Shown: one piece after another, positions 1-7,592 of the stretch | How the letters are laid out: every line of letters begins with the position of its first letter | Position numbering within the stretch: the first letter of the stretch is position 1 | NCBI GenBank assembly: GCA_028288025.1 | Contig: JAQBOM010000019.1 | Location: 1-64,000 of the forward strand | Direction of reading: 5' to 3' | Length of the DNA: 64,000 nucleotides | Origin: Mucilaginibacter sp. | GTDB taxonomy: Bacteria; Bacteroidota; Bacteroidia; Sphingobacteriales; Sphingobacteriaceae | Notes under the pieces: generated by a model | Told to the model about the DNA's origin: nothing | What the model saw: only the letters and a program-made list of their open reading frames with translations | Databases searched by the model: none | Position numbers and translations under genes: made by a program

Positions 1-112
1 AACGAATAGCAGCAGAAGCGCCCAATACATGGGATTGGCCGTTACTTATAATTTTCTTCGAAAACACAGTACGAACATGCGGCGAAAAAAGGACGCTTTA
101 ATTAAAGAATAG
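1..112 (+). CDS. C-terminal end of a probable outer-membrane beta-barrel protein (partial)
   Basis: An open frame runs in from the left edge (first whole codon at 2) and stops at 110-112 with TAG, giving about 36 residues. It contains YMGLAVTYNFL, which resembles the last beta-strand (alternating hydrophobic, ending in an aromatic) of Bacteroidota outer-membrane beta-barrel or TonB-dependent receptor-like proteins; a basic tail follows (MRRKKDALIKE). The start lies outside the window. Family assignment rests only on this short strand-like ending, so it is tentative. Confidence 0.45.
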   Translation, partial: TNSSRSAQYMGLAVTYNFLRKHSTNMRRKKDALIKE

Positions 113-292
113 TATATATCAGGAAAGCCCAACATATTTCATCATTGCGCTGGTTGTTTTAACCATTTTATGCAATATGTTTTTATTGATTTTCCCTGGG
201 TTACTTAAAGCACTTTTTTATGGGGCTAACCCTTATTGTAAGTTTAGGTTAACACTTTGTAACAGCAGACAAATAAAAAGGCTACAGAAACC
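113..292. other. Intergenic stretch, nothing recognised
   Basis: I see no credible gene, hairpin with a U-tract or promoter between the end of the beta-barrel fragment and the GH95 relic. A forward 71-codon frame crosses here but has no recognisable protein features and runs antisense through the relic. Confidence 0.5.
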
Positions 293-358
293 GTTTTCTT
301 TCGTCACACCGCCGTCAGCCATCATACCCAGCCTTCCGTTACCCAGAGGCAACGTCCC
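293..358 (-). pseudogene. Relic of a GH95 alpha-L-fucosidase N-terminus
   Basis: The minus strand encodes GTLPLGNGRLGMMADGGVTK followed by EN. This matches the conserved N-terminal motif of glycoside hydrolase family 95 (LP-x-GNGRLG-x-M-x-x-GGV-x-x-E). After this stretch the frame turns into sequence without family resemblance (CSLFICLLL...) and stops at 233. An ATG for the fragment exists at 388, overlapping the end of the YdeI-like gene. A real GH95 enzyme has about 700-800 residues, so this is a remnant. What is seen is the motif; that it is a decayed gene is inference. Confidence 0.5.
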
Positions 359-380
359 TATTATTTTCGCATCTAATGTT

Positions 381-968
381 CTAGTCATCTAATCCTTTTC
401 CATCGAGAATTTGCTGCATACATTTTTCAACCCTTGTCTCCCGGGTTTTGGATTGTTTGGGTTGAGAAAAATAAAACAGGTATCCCCTTTGCCTTCCGGG
501 CGTCAATGCGTTAAAAGCAGTTTTCAGGGCAGGGATATGATCTAATTTACTTTGAAATTCTCCGGGAACAGAGAAGTCTTCAGTCTTTTTTAGATCCACT
601 TTTAATCCGGCTTTTTCCACTTCGATGGCTTCATAAATATAGGCTTTCACAATGGGTGCCAATTCAACTATTTCCCGGACACCGGTGAACCGGATCTGGC
701 GCGCCGACTGCACATTCTTCGTTTGTTGGATCAGAATACCATGGGCATCATTTAACAACGCGCCTTTGAAAAATAAAAGAGCACAGTATTCTTTAAACAC
801 ATGTATTAAAACGATGTTACTTTTCTGAAACGTATAACAGGGACAACCCCACTTCAATTCTTCGGTCAGCCCACATTCAAGAACGATCATCCTCAATTGC
901 TCCAGTTCTTCCTGCCACTTTTTGGCTTTATTAAAAAAGAAATCAACCTTGGGATTCATGCTTTTCAT
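381..968 (-). CDS. YdeI/OmdA-like DUF1801 protein
   Basis: A 195-residue protein with a DUF1801 (YdhG-like) fold in the N-terminal two thirds (KWGCPCYTFQKSNIVLIHVF, a typical core strand pair) and the OmpD-associated (OmdA/YdeI) C-terminal tail (RQRGYLFYFSQPKQSKTRET). Family members are small cytoplasmic proteins of unknown biochemical role, often in stress-related operons. It lies 163 nt behind the Imm32-like gene and may be the last gene of the ArsR-led operon or transcribed alone. The first ATG (968) is used; a second in-frame ATG is three codons further in. The identification is good, the function unknown. Confidence 0.8.
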   Translation of the reverse strand: MKSMNPKVDFFFNKAKKWQEELEQLRMIVLECGLTEELKWGCPCYTFQKSNIVLIHVFKEYCALLFFKGALLNDAHGILIQQTKNVQSARQIRFTGVREIVELAPIVKAYIYEAIEVEKAGLKVDLKKTEDFSVPGEFQSKLDHIPALKTAFNALTPGRQRGYLFYFSQPKQSKTRETRVEKCMQQILDGKGLDD

Positions 969-1131
969 TTATTGATTAGTCTAAAATGTGTGCCTGATGT
1001 TTCGCTAAAATAATTTAATCGCCAATAAATCAATTTGATTTTTACCACGGAGAAACAAAGAATGCGGATAGAACAAAAAAAATAAAATGAACTGACTAAC
1101 TATAAAGGCATTGCATGCCCAGTGCCTTATT

Positions 1132-1476
1132 TTATGTTTTCGCAGTGTCTTTTGCAACGTATCGATCATAAAAATGGCCTGTGCCTTTTGCATCGATTCT
1201 GCCTACAATTGTCTCTACCGAACTTTTACTCAATTCCAGATTCCGTCGTAGATGGTAATGTTCCCTTGCTCCCGCCGGAAGGTCTGTTCGATTTTCTTGA
1301 TTTAAGTCGGCTATTTTCAATAAAAGTCTGGCAAAAGATCGCAATCCTTCGGGGTCGCCGTGAATTAATACTTCTTGCCATTTTTCTATTTCACCCTCAA
1401 ACTCGTCTTCATTATCTGCAACAAAAATGTCCAAATGACCTGTGATTTCGAATCCGTAGTATTTCTTCCTTGCCAT
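1132..1476 (-). CDS. Imm32-like immunity-family protein
   Basis: A 114-residue cytoplasmic protein without signal peptide or membrane segment. The pattern GDPEGLRSFARLLLKIADLNQ, then PAGAREHYHLR and a C-terminal GRIDAKGTGHFYDRYV matches what I recall of the Imm32 immunity family (HxHL and LDAKGTGEF-type motifs). Such proteins neutralise polymorphic toxins, but solitary copies are common and no toxin is next to it. It follows the DoxX gene by 17 nt, so it is probably cotranscribed in the ArsR operon. The family call is from memory and moderate. Confidence 0.5.
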   Translation of the reverse strand: MARKKYYGFEITGHLDIFVADNEDEFEGEIEKWQEVLIHGDPEGLRSFARLLLKIADLNQENRTDLPAGAREHYHLRRNLELSKSSVETIVGRIDAKGTGHFYDRYVAKDTAKT

Positions 1477-1493
1477 ATTAAAATATTTATTTG

Positions 1494-1874
1494 CTAATTT
1501 ACCGGAATGATTTTTCTATCTGCAGGCCTCAAATACCACGATAACACTGTAAAAACGGCCAGTAAAACCGGGGCAATTATTTGGACAGAAACATCGTTGC
1601 TGGCAATATGCGAGATCACCGCACCGGTCATAACAAAAAATATACCCGCATACGCCCACTCCTTAAGCAATTTAAATTTCGGTATTAATATCGCAATTAT
1701 GCCCAATACTTTCCAAACGCCGATAATCGAAATAAAATAGTTCGGGTACCCCAGGGGCTTAAAACCCTGCACCACCCCTTTTACCTGCATGGCCTGCGCC
1801 AACCCTCCCGAAAAAATACAAAAAGATAATATTGCAGTAATTATCCAATACCATGTTAGTTTTCTCTTTTCCAT
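1494..1874 (-). CDS. DoxX-like integral membrane protein
   Basis: A 126-residue protein with four predicted membrane helices (about residues 8-28, 45-65, 70-90, 95-115). VWKVLGIIAILIPKFKLLKE is the characteristic loop of the DoxX_2/DoxX-like family. Proteins of this group are inner-membrane quinone- or redox-associated proteins of unclear function. It lies 6 nt behind the SRPBCC gene, and the ArsR-SRPBCC-DoxX order is a frequent Bacteroidota operon. First ATG used. Confidence 0.85.
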   Translation of the reverse strand: MEKRKLTWYWIITAILSFCIFSGGLAQAMQVKGVVQGFKPLGYPNYFISIIGVWKVLGIIAILIPKFKLLKEWAYAGIFFVMTGAVISHIASNDVSVQIIAPVLLAVFTVLSWYLRPADRKIIPVN

Positions 1875-1880
1875 TTTAAG

Positions 1881-2348
1881 TTATTTTAAAGTATTTAATA
1901 TCTCCTGCAACCGGTTATGCGCCATGTTTATGCCCTGGGCAAATGGTAATTGCAGCAATTGGTCCCGTTGTGCAACCGATTCGTATATCACGTGCATATT
2001 GAGCTTGCTGGTGTCGTCGGTAAGTTGTTCAAATTCATAAACCTCGAGCTGGACGCCGAATGGCGTATTCTCCATTTCAAATGTCCGTATGATTTTCCGG
2101 TTCGGGCTAAACTCATGGATTACGCCATTGGCCTTAAATACCACGTTTCCTTTAGTATCTGTCGTTTCAAATTGGTAACTGCCATGCTTTTTACTTTCAA
2201 GTTTCAGTACTTTTGTTCCCATCCATTGCTCAACAATTTCGGGCTCTGCATATGCTTTAAAAAGTAATTCCAGGGGCAGGTCAAATTCCCTTATGATCAC
2301 CAGGTCCTGTTTGCCGTCTTCGGCATTGATTTTTGTTTTGCGCTCCAT
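1881..2348 (-). CDS. SRPBCC (AHSA1-type START-like) protein
   Basis: A 155-residue protein of the SRPBCC/Bet v1-like superfamily, Aha1-C-terminal type: N-terminal strand LVIIREFDLPLELLFKAYAE followed by PEIVEQWMG, and a middle GSYQFETTDTKGN strand pair. These form a hydrophobic ligand cavity; the ligand is unknown. It begins one nucleotide after the arsR-family gene, so the two are almost certainly translated from one message. The ArsR/SRPBCC pairing is common and the SRPBCC protein is often suspected to bind the effector; that is inference. Confidence 0.88.
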   Translation of the reverse strand: MERKTKINAEDGKQDLVIIREFDLPLELLFKAYAEPEIVEQWMGTKVLKLESKKHGSYQFETTDTKGNVVFKANGVIHEFSPNRKIIRTFEMENTPFGVQLEVYEFEQLTDDTSKLNMHVIYESVAQRDQLLQLPFAQGINMAHNRLQEILNTLK

Positions 2349-2349
2349 G

Positions 2350-2670
2350 TTATTCGCTTTTATATTTTTTCATTATGGTTTCTAATTTATTGAACCGGTC
2401 TTCCCACATTTTGCGGAATGGCTCAATGAAGTCGGCTACCTGTTTCATTTTTTTTGCATTAATATGATAGTGAATCTCTCTGCCGTTTTGTTCTTGTTTA
2501 AGCAATTCGCACGCGGTGAGTATTTGCAGGTGTTTTGAAACCGTTGGCCTGGCGGTGTCAAAGTTTGCCGCTATTGCACCTGCTGTCATAGATTGTGCAG
2601 CGACCAATAGAAGTATGGCCCTCCTTGTCGGGTCGGCTATGGCTTGAAATACGTCTCGTCTTAAATTCAT
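2350..2670 (-). CDS. ArsR-family winged-helix transcriptional regulator
   Basis: A 106-residue repressor-type regulator. The winged helix spans most of the protein: [12 protein letters not shown] (helix 1), [20 protein letters not shown] (helix-turn-helix, recognition helix PTVSKHLQ) and the wing [11 protein letters not shown]. It lacks the CxC metal motif of ArsR/SmtB metal sensors, so it is of the metal-independent kind usually coupled to SRPBCC proteins. It is the first gene of the minus-strand operon, and a strong dyad covers its promoter, pointing to autoregulation. ATG at 2670. Confidence 0.9.
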   Translation of the reverse strand: MNLRRDVFQAIADPTRRAILLLVAAQSMTAGAIAANFDTARPTVSKHLQILTACELLKQEQNGREIHYHINAKKMKQVADFIEPFRKMWEDRFNKLETIMKKYKSE

Positions 2671-2671
2671 T

Positions 2672-2717
2672 GCGTAGCTATTTAACTACAAATATATGTG
2701 TAGTTATTCAGCTACGC
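2672..2717. promoter_or_regulatory. Dyad operator for the ArsR-family regulator
   Basis: Two 19-nt arms at 2672-2690 and 2699-2717 are inverted copies with 16 of 19 positions matching, separated by 8 nt. Each arm also contains a TAGYTATTYARCTAC box, so the boxes repeat directly as well (TAGCTATTTAACTAC and TAGTTATTCAGCTAC). The dyad starts one base upstream of the regulator's ATG and its arms flank the -7 element and touch the -33 element. Confidence 0.7.
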
Positions 2718-2720
2718 AAA
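2689..2720 (-). promoter_or_regulatory. Bacteroidota sigma-70 promoter of the ArsR operon
   Basis: On the minus strand TTTG (2717-2720) is followed after 20 nt by TATATTTG (2689-2696), a full match to the -33 TTTG / -7 TAnnTTTG consensus. The start codon is at 2670, so the leader is short. The operator dyad overlaps both elements, as expected for repression by occlusion. Confidence 0.7.
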
Positions 2721-2999
2721 TTTTCTGCGATTTTTCTCTAATGGGGAGGCTAATAGGGCGTCATGCCGTTCGTTTAACAATAAACTTTTTATCAATTTGA
2801 TTTAACCTCAATTATTGAATTATCTTTTATTATCACTTTAAAAGCATCCCAAATGCGCTCAGGGTGTTCTGATTTCGCCTGTCGCCCGATTTATTCTTTT
2901 TTTCGTAATTTAAACCATTCCTCATTTCATTAAGCCGTTCATCACAATTTGATAGGAAGAAGCGGCAACACAGGTGATATTTGAAGAAAAATTAAAACG
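2721..2999. other. Gene-free interval between divergent genes
   Basis: No intact gene is seen between the ArsR promoter and the hydrolase. On the minus strand 2792-2878 reads as a plausible protein ending (SEHPERIWDAFKVIIKDN... then stop at 2792-2794), and another frame at about 2840-2946 reads CDERLNEMRNGLNYEKK. The frames do not join and I recognise no family; this may be a decayed gene or chance. The hydrolase promoter must also lie here, but I found no clear TAnnTTTG match. Confidence 0.3.
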
Positions 3000-4409
3000 A
3001 TGAAAAAGATCATTACTTCTTTTATTTTTATTTTACTGACTTATGGCGCATTTGCCCAAGGCATAGCAGGCGATTGGTATGGCACGCTGAACATTCCCGG
3101 CGGCACTACGCTGCACGTTGTTTTTCACATCACAAAAAGCGGCGAAACTTATTCTGCAACATTCGACAGCCCTGATCAGGGTGCCCGAGGCCTTGCCACC
3201 GATAAAACGACGGTTACTGGTAACCAGGTTACCATCGAAGCAGCTCAATTCAATTTTAAGTATATGGGTGATTACAAGCCCGACAGTAATAAAATAACCG
3301 GGACATTTACACAGGGCGGTGGTAGCCTCCCGCTCATATTAACTTCTGGCAAGCCTTCAACAGCCGTTGTTCCGTCCGCCCGTCCGCAGGACCCGAAGGA
3401 TTTTCCATACAAACAGGAGGAGATAATTTTTACCAACCCCAAGGCCGGAAATAAACTGGCCGGTACCTTAACGATGCCCGCAGATGGTAAGGCTACTAAA
3501 ATTTTAGTTTTAATTACCGGATCCGGGCCGCAAAACCGTAACGAGGAAATTATACAATTTAATCACCGCCCTTTCCTGGTATGGAGCGACTGGCTCACCC
3601 GGCAGGGTATTGCCGTATTGCGGTACGATGACCGTGGTATCGGGCAGTCTACAGGCGACTTTAAAACGGCCACCAGCGCCGATTTTGCTGATGATGCCGA
3701 AGCGGCGGTAAATTATATCCGTTCACGATCCGATTTAAAAGGATTGTCAATTGGCCTGATGGGGCACAGCGAAGGGGGCATGATCGCGCCTATCGTGGCC
3801 AGTCGCGACAAGGCAATTAAATTTATTATACTGCTTGCGGGGCCGGGCGTCCCCATTGAACAATTAATGCTAAAGCAGGTTGCTGATCAAATGCGGTTAA
3901 GCGGTGCGCCTGGTGAGGCCATACTGCGTTCAGCGGCCACCAATAAAAAAGTTTATAAACTTATCAGTCAAAACCCGTCCCTGTCAACTGCGCAATTAAA
4001 ACAGCAGGTCGACACTTTAATGTACCGGGAACTTCGCGGCTACCCCAAAGCCGATCTTCAAAATCAAAGTATTGACGCGATCGTTAAACAAAGTTCGGCG
4101 CTAATCAGCCCGTGGTACAGGTATTTTATCGCCTTTAACCCTGCCGATTATTTAACTAAAGTAAAATGCCCCGTGCTCGCCCTCGATGGTACACTGGATA
4201 TGCAGGTAAACAGCGATGCTAACCTTGCGGGAATTAAAGCAAGCCTTGAAAAAGGCGGAAACCGTCATTTCCAGATCGTTTCGTTACCGGGATTGAACCA
4301 CCTGTTTCAAAAAGCAACAACCGGCTCGGTAGCAGAATATGCCCAAATACCTGAAACGGTTGATCCTGCCGCTCTGCAAAAGGTTTCGGCCTGGATCAAC
4401 CAGCGATGA
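3000..4409 (+). CDS. Secreted alpha/beta hydrolase (S9/X-Pro-like)
   Basis: A 469-residue protein with a signal peptide (MKKIITSFIFILLTYGAFAQ, residues 1-20). Residues about 20-120 form a beta-rich domain seen in front of many Bacteroidota hydrolases (GDWYGTLNIPGGTTLHVVFH). The alpha/beta hydrolase domain covers about 150-469: oxyanion region LITGSGPQNRNEE, nucleophile elbow GHSEGG (Ser near 256), an acid in ALDGTLDMQV (near 395) and His in PGLNHLFQ (near 432). It probably cleaves an ester or peptide bond in the periplasm; substrate unknown. Its stop overlaps the ATG of the LytS kinase by 4 nt, so enzyme and two-component system are one operon. Confidence 0.85.
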   Translation: MKKIITSFIFILLTYGAFAQGIAGDWYGTLNIPGGTTLHVVFHITKSGETYSATFDSPDQGARGLATDKTTVTGNQVTIEAAQFNFKYMGDYKPDSNKITGTFTQGGGSLPLILTSGKPSTAVVPSARPQDPKDFPYKQEEIIFTNPKAGNKLAGTLTMPADGKATKILVLITGSGPQNRNEEIIQFNHRPFLVWSDWLTRQGIAVLRYDDRGIGQSTGDFKTATSADFADDAEAAVNYIRSRSDLKGLSIGLMGHSEGGMIAPIVASRDKAIKFIILLAGPGVPIEQLMLKQVADQMRLSGAPGEAILRSAATNKKVYKLISQNPSLSTAQLKQQVDTLMYRELRGYPKADLQNQSIDAIVKQSSALISPWYRYFIAFNPADYLTKVKCPVLALDGTLDMQVNSDANLAGIKASLEKGGNRHFQIVSLPGLNHLFQKATTGSVAEYAQIPETVDPAALQKVSAWINQR

Positions 4410-5452
4410 GAAAAATCGGAAAAACGACGGGATTTTGGCCGGTGCAAACCGGTGTATGGATTTTGGCGGGGTGCCTAAACTATTTTGCCCAGCAATTTAA
4501 CAGCGGCATGCCGGTTAGCGTTATACTGTTAAACGCCGCCGGGCTGGTGGGGGGCGGCTTCGCTATTACTTCAATATACCGCTATTATCTAAAACAACAA
4601 AATAACCAGTTTAAATTGCAGGCAAGTAAGTTTATCCTGTCGCTCTTGGGATCTACTGTTATACAATCAATTTGCTGGCTGGCCTTGCTCTGGCTTATAT
4701 TTCTACCCACAATATTTAAATACCATATCGGTACCGTCCAGTTTTGCCTCAACTTCATCCCGCTTACGGGGGTTTTACTTATTTGGAACCTGGTATATAT
4801 TGGATATCACTTGCTGCGACAGTATCACACGACAGAAGTGGAACGGTGGAAGCTTGAAGCCGAAATTCAAAAAGCAAGGCTGGGTGCGCTCAAATCGCAA
4901 ATAAATCCGCATTTTATGTTTAACGCGCTGAATAATATCCGCGCATTGATATTGGAAGACCCGCAGGTAGCAAGGGATATGGTCACAAAATTTTCCGAAA
5001 TATTCAGGCATGCCCTGCAGCATTCGGAAGATAAAGAAATTACCGTTGCCGAGGAATTGAAGATATTATCGCAGTACCTCGAATTGATCAGGATACAATA
5101 TGAGGAAAAACTGCAATACCAGGTCAATGCTGATAACAGTATACTATCTGAGACAATGCCGCCAATGATTTTGCAATTACTCGCCGAAAACGCGGTAAAG
5201 CACGGAGTAGCGGCAAGCCCTTCGGGCGGCGAAATTATTGTAGATATAAAGCGAACATGCAACAAGCTGCTGCTGATTGTTAAAAATACCGGTACATTGT
5301 CGCCAAAGAAACAGCTGGAAAATAATTTGGGTATCGGGCTGAAAAATATAACCGAGCGCTTAAAGCTTTTATATGATAATGATGCTTCATTGTCGATGGA
5401 GGAACATCCACCATATGTAGTAGTTACCATCAGTATTAATAAATATGATTAA
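4406..5452 (+). CDS. LytS-type sensor histidine kinase
   Basis: A 348-residue membrane kinase. Four hydrophobic helices fill about residues 10-145, followed by a short coiled segment (EVERWKLEAEIQKARLGALK) and the His_kinase (LytS/YehU) domain with the phosphoacceptor motif SQINPHFMFNALNNI (His near 169). The ATPase N-box is ENAVKHG (near 260) and a G-box GIGLKNITERL follows. Such kinases pair with LytTR regulators; the partner begins inside this gene's last 8 nt, but that partner is frameshifted, so the pathway may be disabled. The ATGA overlap with the hydrolase fixes the start. Confidence 0.9.
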   Translation: MRKIGKTTGFWPVQTGVWILAGCLNYFAQQFNSGMPVSVILLNAAGLVGGGFAITSIYRYYLKQQNNQFKLQASKFILSLLGSTVIQSICWLALLWLIFLPTIFKYHIGTVQFCLNFIPLTGVLLIWNLVYIGYHLLRQYHTTEVERWKLEAEIQKARLGALKSQINPHFMFNALNNIRALILEDPQVARDMVTKFSEIFRHALQHSEDKEITVAEELKILSQYLELIRIQYEEKLQYQVNADNSILSETMPPMILQLLAENAVKHGVAASPSGGEIIVDIKRTCNKLLLIVKNTGTLSPKKQLENNLGIGLKNITERLKLLYDNDASLSMEEHPPYVVVTISINKYD

Positions 5453-5822
5453 TGCAATATTGATCGAGGATTCGCGCCTGGCCCGACAGGAACTGAAGGA
5501 GCTATTGAAAAGCTTCCCGCAGGTACAAATTGCCGGCGAGGCCGGGACAGCCTCACAGGCGGAGGAATTAATCAAACTGGTTAACCCGGATTTGATTTTC
5601 CTGGATATACACCTGCCCGGCAAAAGCGGGTTTGATATTTTGCAGGAGCTCGACAGTGTGCCTGCGGTAATTTTCACTACCGCGTTCGACCAGTATGCCC
5701 TGCAGTCGTTTGACTACAATGCCATTGATTACCTGTTGAAGCCGATCGTGCCCGAAAGGCTTGAACAAGCCATTCAAAAAGCCGAAATATTGTTGAAAGA
5801 AAAAGGCGGCTGTTCGGCGTGA
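5445..5822 (+). CDS. Receiver half of a LytTR response regulator, truncated by frameshift
   Basis: A 125-residue open frame containing a complete receiver domain: acidic pair ED at 8-9, phosphoacceptor Asp54 in FLDIHLPGKSG, the TT of VIFTTAFDQYA, and the Lys of LLKPI. It overlaps the kinase by 8 nt. The frame ends with LLKEKGGCSA and TGA at 5820, where related proteins of about 235-240 residues continue into a LytTR DNA-binding domain. That domain is present just downstream in the +1 frame. As written the product would be a stand-alone receiver that cannot bind DNA. Confidence 0.8.
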   Translation: MINAILIEDSRLARQELKELLKSFPQVQIAGEAGTASQAEELIKLVNPDLIFLDIHLPGKSGFDILQELDSVPAVIFTTAFDQYALQSFDYNAIDYLLKPIVPERLEQAIQKAEILLKEKGGCSA

Positions 5823-6162
5823 AAAACTGACGGTTAACGACCGCATTTTTGTTAAAGACGGAAGTAAGTGCTGGTTTATTACAATAGGCGATATCCGTCT
5901 TTTTGAATCAAAAGGAAACTATACGCAAATATTTTTCGACGGCAACAGTCCGCTTATACTCAAGTCGCTGCAACATGTTGACGAAACACTGGATGACCAG
6001 CAATTTGTGAGGGTGAACCGCCAGCAGATCGTAAACGTAAAGTTTATCGCAAATGTGAGCGAGTGGTTTGGCGGCGGCTTAAAGTTGACCCTCGATACCG
6101 GCGAAACCGTCGAAGTTTCCCGGCGGCAAGTAAACCGGATAAGGGAACTGTTCAGCTTATAA
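5821..6162 (+). pseudogene. LytTR DNA-binding half, out of frame with its receiver
   Basis: Translation from 5821 without a start codon gives EKLTVNDRIFVKDGSKCWF and continues as a full LytTR domain (IRLFESKGNYTQIFF, then QFVRVNRQQIVN, ending RQVNRIRELFSL and TAA at 6160-6162). Removing one A from the A5 run at 5800-5804 restores one continuous frame reading LLKEKAAVRREKLTV, exactly as expected for an intact regulator of about 238 residues. No ATG, GTG or TTG precedes the domain in frame. Possible causes are a real mutation, a sequencing error in the homopolymer, or transcriptional slippage; the sequence cannot decide. Confidence 0.8.
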
Positions 6163-6360
6163 TAAAATTACAAATAGGCTGGTTGTTCTTTATAATATCA
6201 AAAGATCCGAAATTGAACTGTTTAAGTGAATACGATCTTTTATGAAAATATCGCAGAACAACGGGTTATTAATGGTTTATTAATTCTTTATTATTTGTAA
6301 TAGCGTTAATTGCAACGATTGCTTTATATGCCTTTTGTAAAAATCAAATTATTTAGATAA

Positions 6361-7374
6361 ATGAATTACATGCGAAACTTTTCCTTCAAAAAAATCAAAA
6401 CGGTTTCTTTAAAAAAAATTACTGTTCTTTTAGTTATTGCAGCAGCGATATTTTCAGGTTGCAAGTCAAAAAAATTAATTGTTAAATCTGCAGAGAATCC
6501 ATTTATCAGGCATTTATATACCGCAGACCCCTCGGCAAGGGTATTTAAAGATGGCCGGCTATATGTTTACGCTTCACATGATGTGGATCCGCCGCGTGGA
6601 TGTGATTTGATGGATAAATACCATGTTTTTTCAACTGACAATATGGTAAACTGGAAAGACCACGGTGAAATATTGCGTGCCAGCCAGGTACCATGGGGCC
6701 GCAAGGAAGGCGGCTTTATGTGGGCTCCGGATTGTGTTTATAAAAATGCAACATATTATTTTTATTTTCCTCATCCTAGCGGGACAGAATGGAATAAGAC
6801 ATGGAAAATTGGAATTGCTACAAGCAAAAAGCCGGCAAGTGATTTTGTGGTGCAGGGATACCTTGAATTAGGTAACGACAGCTATGCAATGATTGACCCA
6901 TGTGTTTTTATTGATGATGACGGACAAGCTTATTTTTACTATGGCGGTGGCAACAGATGCGCCGGAGCCAAATTGAAAAACAATATGACCGAATTAGCTC
7001 AGCCAGTAGTATTTATGGAGGGCTTAAAGGATTTTCATGAAGCTACATGGGTGTTTAAAAAAGATGGACTATATTATCTTACCTATGCCGATAATAATAA
7101 AGCGAATGGAAAAGGCGCTAACCGGTTGAATTATGCAACAGGTACAAGTCCTTTAGGCCCGTGGACTTACAGAGGTGTTTATTTAGATCCAACAGGTTGT
7201 GATACAAGTCACGGTTCGGTGGTTGAGTATAAGGGGCAATGGTATGCATTTTATCACAACGATGTACTTTCGGGACGGGGGAATCTTCGTTCTATCTGCG
7301 TGGATAAGCTATATTTTAATTCTGACGGAACAATTCAAAAGGTTATTCAAACAGGAATGAGGAGCAATAAATAA
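6361..7374 (+). CDS. Glycoside hydrolase family 43 lipoprotein
   Basis: A 337-residue protein with a lipoprotein signal (hydrophobic stretch 20-32, FSGC with Cys34). The rest is a five-bladed beta-propeller of the GH43 kind: catalytic base Asp56 in YTADPSARVF, pKa-modulating Asp near 179 in DPCVFIDDDG, and general acid Glu near 227 in FHEATW. GH43 enzymes remove arabinose, xylose or galactose from plant polysaccharides; the exact specificity is not readable here. An alternative start is Met4 (6370). It stands alone without SusC/SusD neighbours. A receptor-like beta-barrel end and a GH95 relic lie 6 kb away, but no link is shown. Confidence 0.88.
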   Translation: MNYMRNFSFKKIKTVSLKKITVLLVIAAAIFSGCKSKKLIVKSAENPFIRHLYTADPSARVFKDGRLYVYASHDVDPPRGCDLMDKYHVFSTDNMVNWKDHGEILRASQVPWGRKEGGFMWAPDCVYKNATYYFYFPHPSGTEWNKTWKIGIATSKKPASDFVVQGYLELGNDSYAMIDPCVFIDDDGQAYFYYGGGNRCAGAKLKNNMTELAQPVVFMEGLKDFHEATWVFKKDGLYYLTYADNNKANGKGANRLNYATGTSPLGPWTYRGVYLDPTGCDTSHGSVVEYKGQWYAFYHNDVLSGRGNLRSICVDKLYFNSDGTIQKVIQTGMRSNK

Positions 7375-7394
7375 TAAACCGCTGTCAATAACTT

Positions 7395-7412
7395 GATTAC
7401 AATTTTGTAATC
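7395..7412 (+). terminator. Hairpin behind the GH43 gene
   Basis: GATTACAA and TTGTAATC form an 8-bp perfect stem with a TT loop 20 nt after the GH43 stop, between two convergent genes. It lacks a U-tract, so a terminator role is weakly supported. Confidence 0.3.
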
Positions 7413-7592
7413 CTGAGTTGAGTATGGTAAACAAATAGGTTATTGTCTGGCAAATTTAAATCGGGACGGTTTAGAAACGTTCTTTACAATGGCTTAAGGG
7501 GATGACAAACCGGTAACGCTATCGAAACGCATTCAAGCGCTTTACGAATAGCATCAATTGCCTTTGTCAGATCCAGCTACGCAAATCACCGG

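Noticed and set aside
177..392. Forward 71-codon frame near the left edge
   Set aside because: No family resemblance; the opposite strand at 293-358 encodes a recognisable GH95 motif, so the forward frame is its shadow.
4867..5430. 187-codon minus-strand frame opposite the first LytS gene
   Set aside because: Ser- and Cys-rich nonsense composition, fully antisense to a gene with clear kinase motifs.
5796..5805. Programmed -1 frameshift in the LytTR gene
   Set aside because: The A-run suggests slippage, but joining the frames needs a +1 (or -2) shift, not the -1 shift used by A-AAA-AAG slippery sites.
6063..6245. 60-codon forward frame after the split LytTR gene
   Set aside because: Overlaps the true LytTR reading frame in another phase and continues into AT-rich non-coding sequence.
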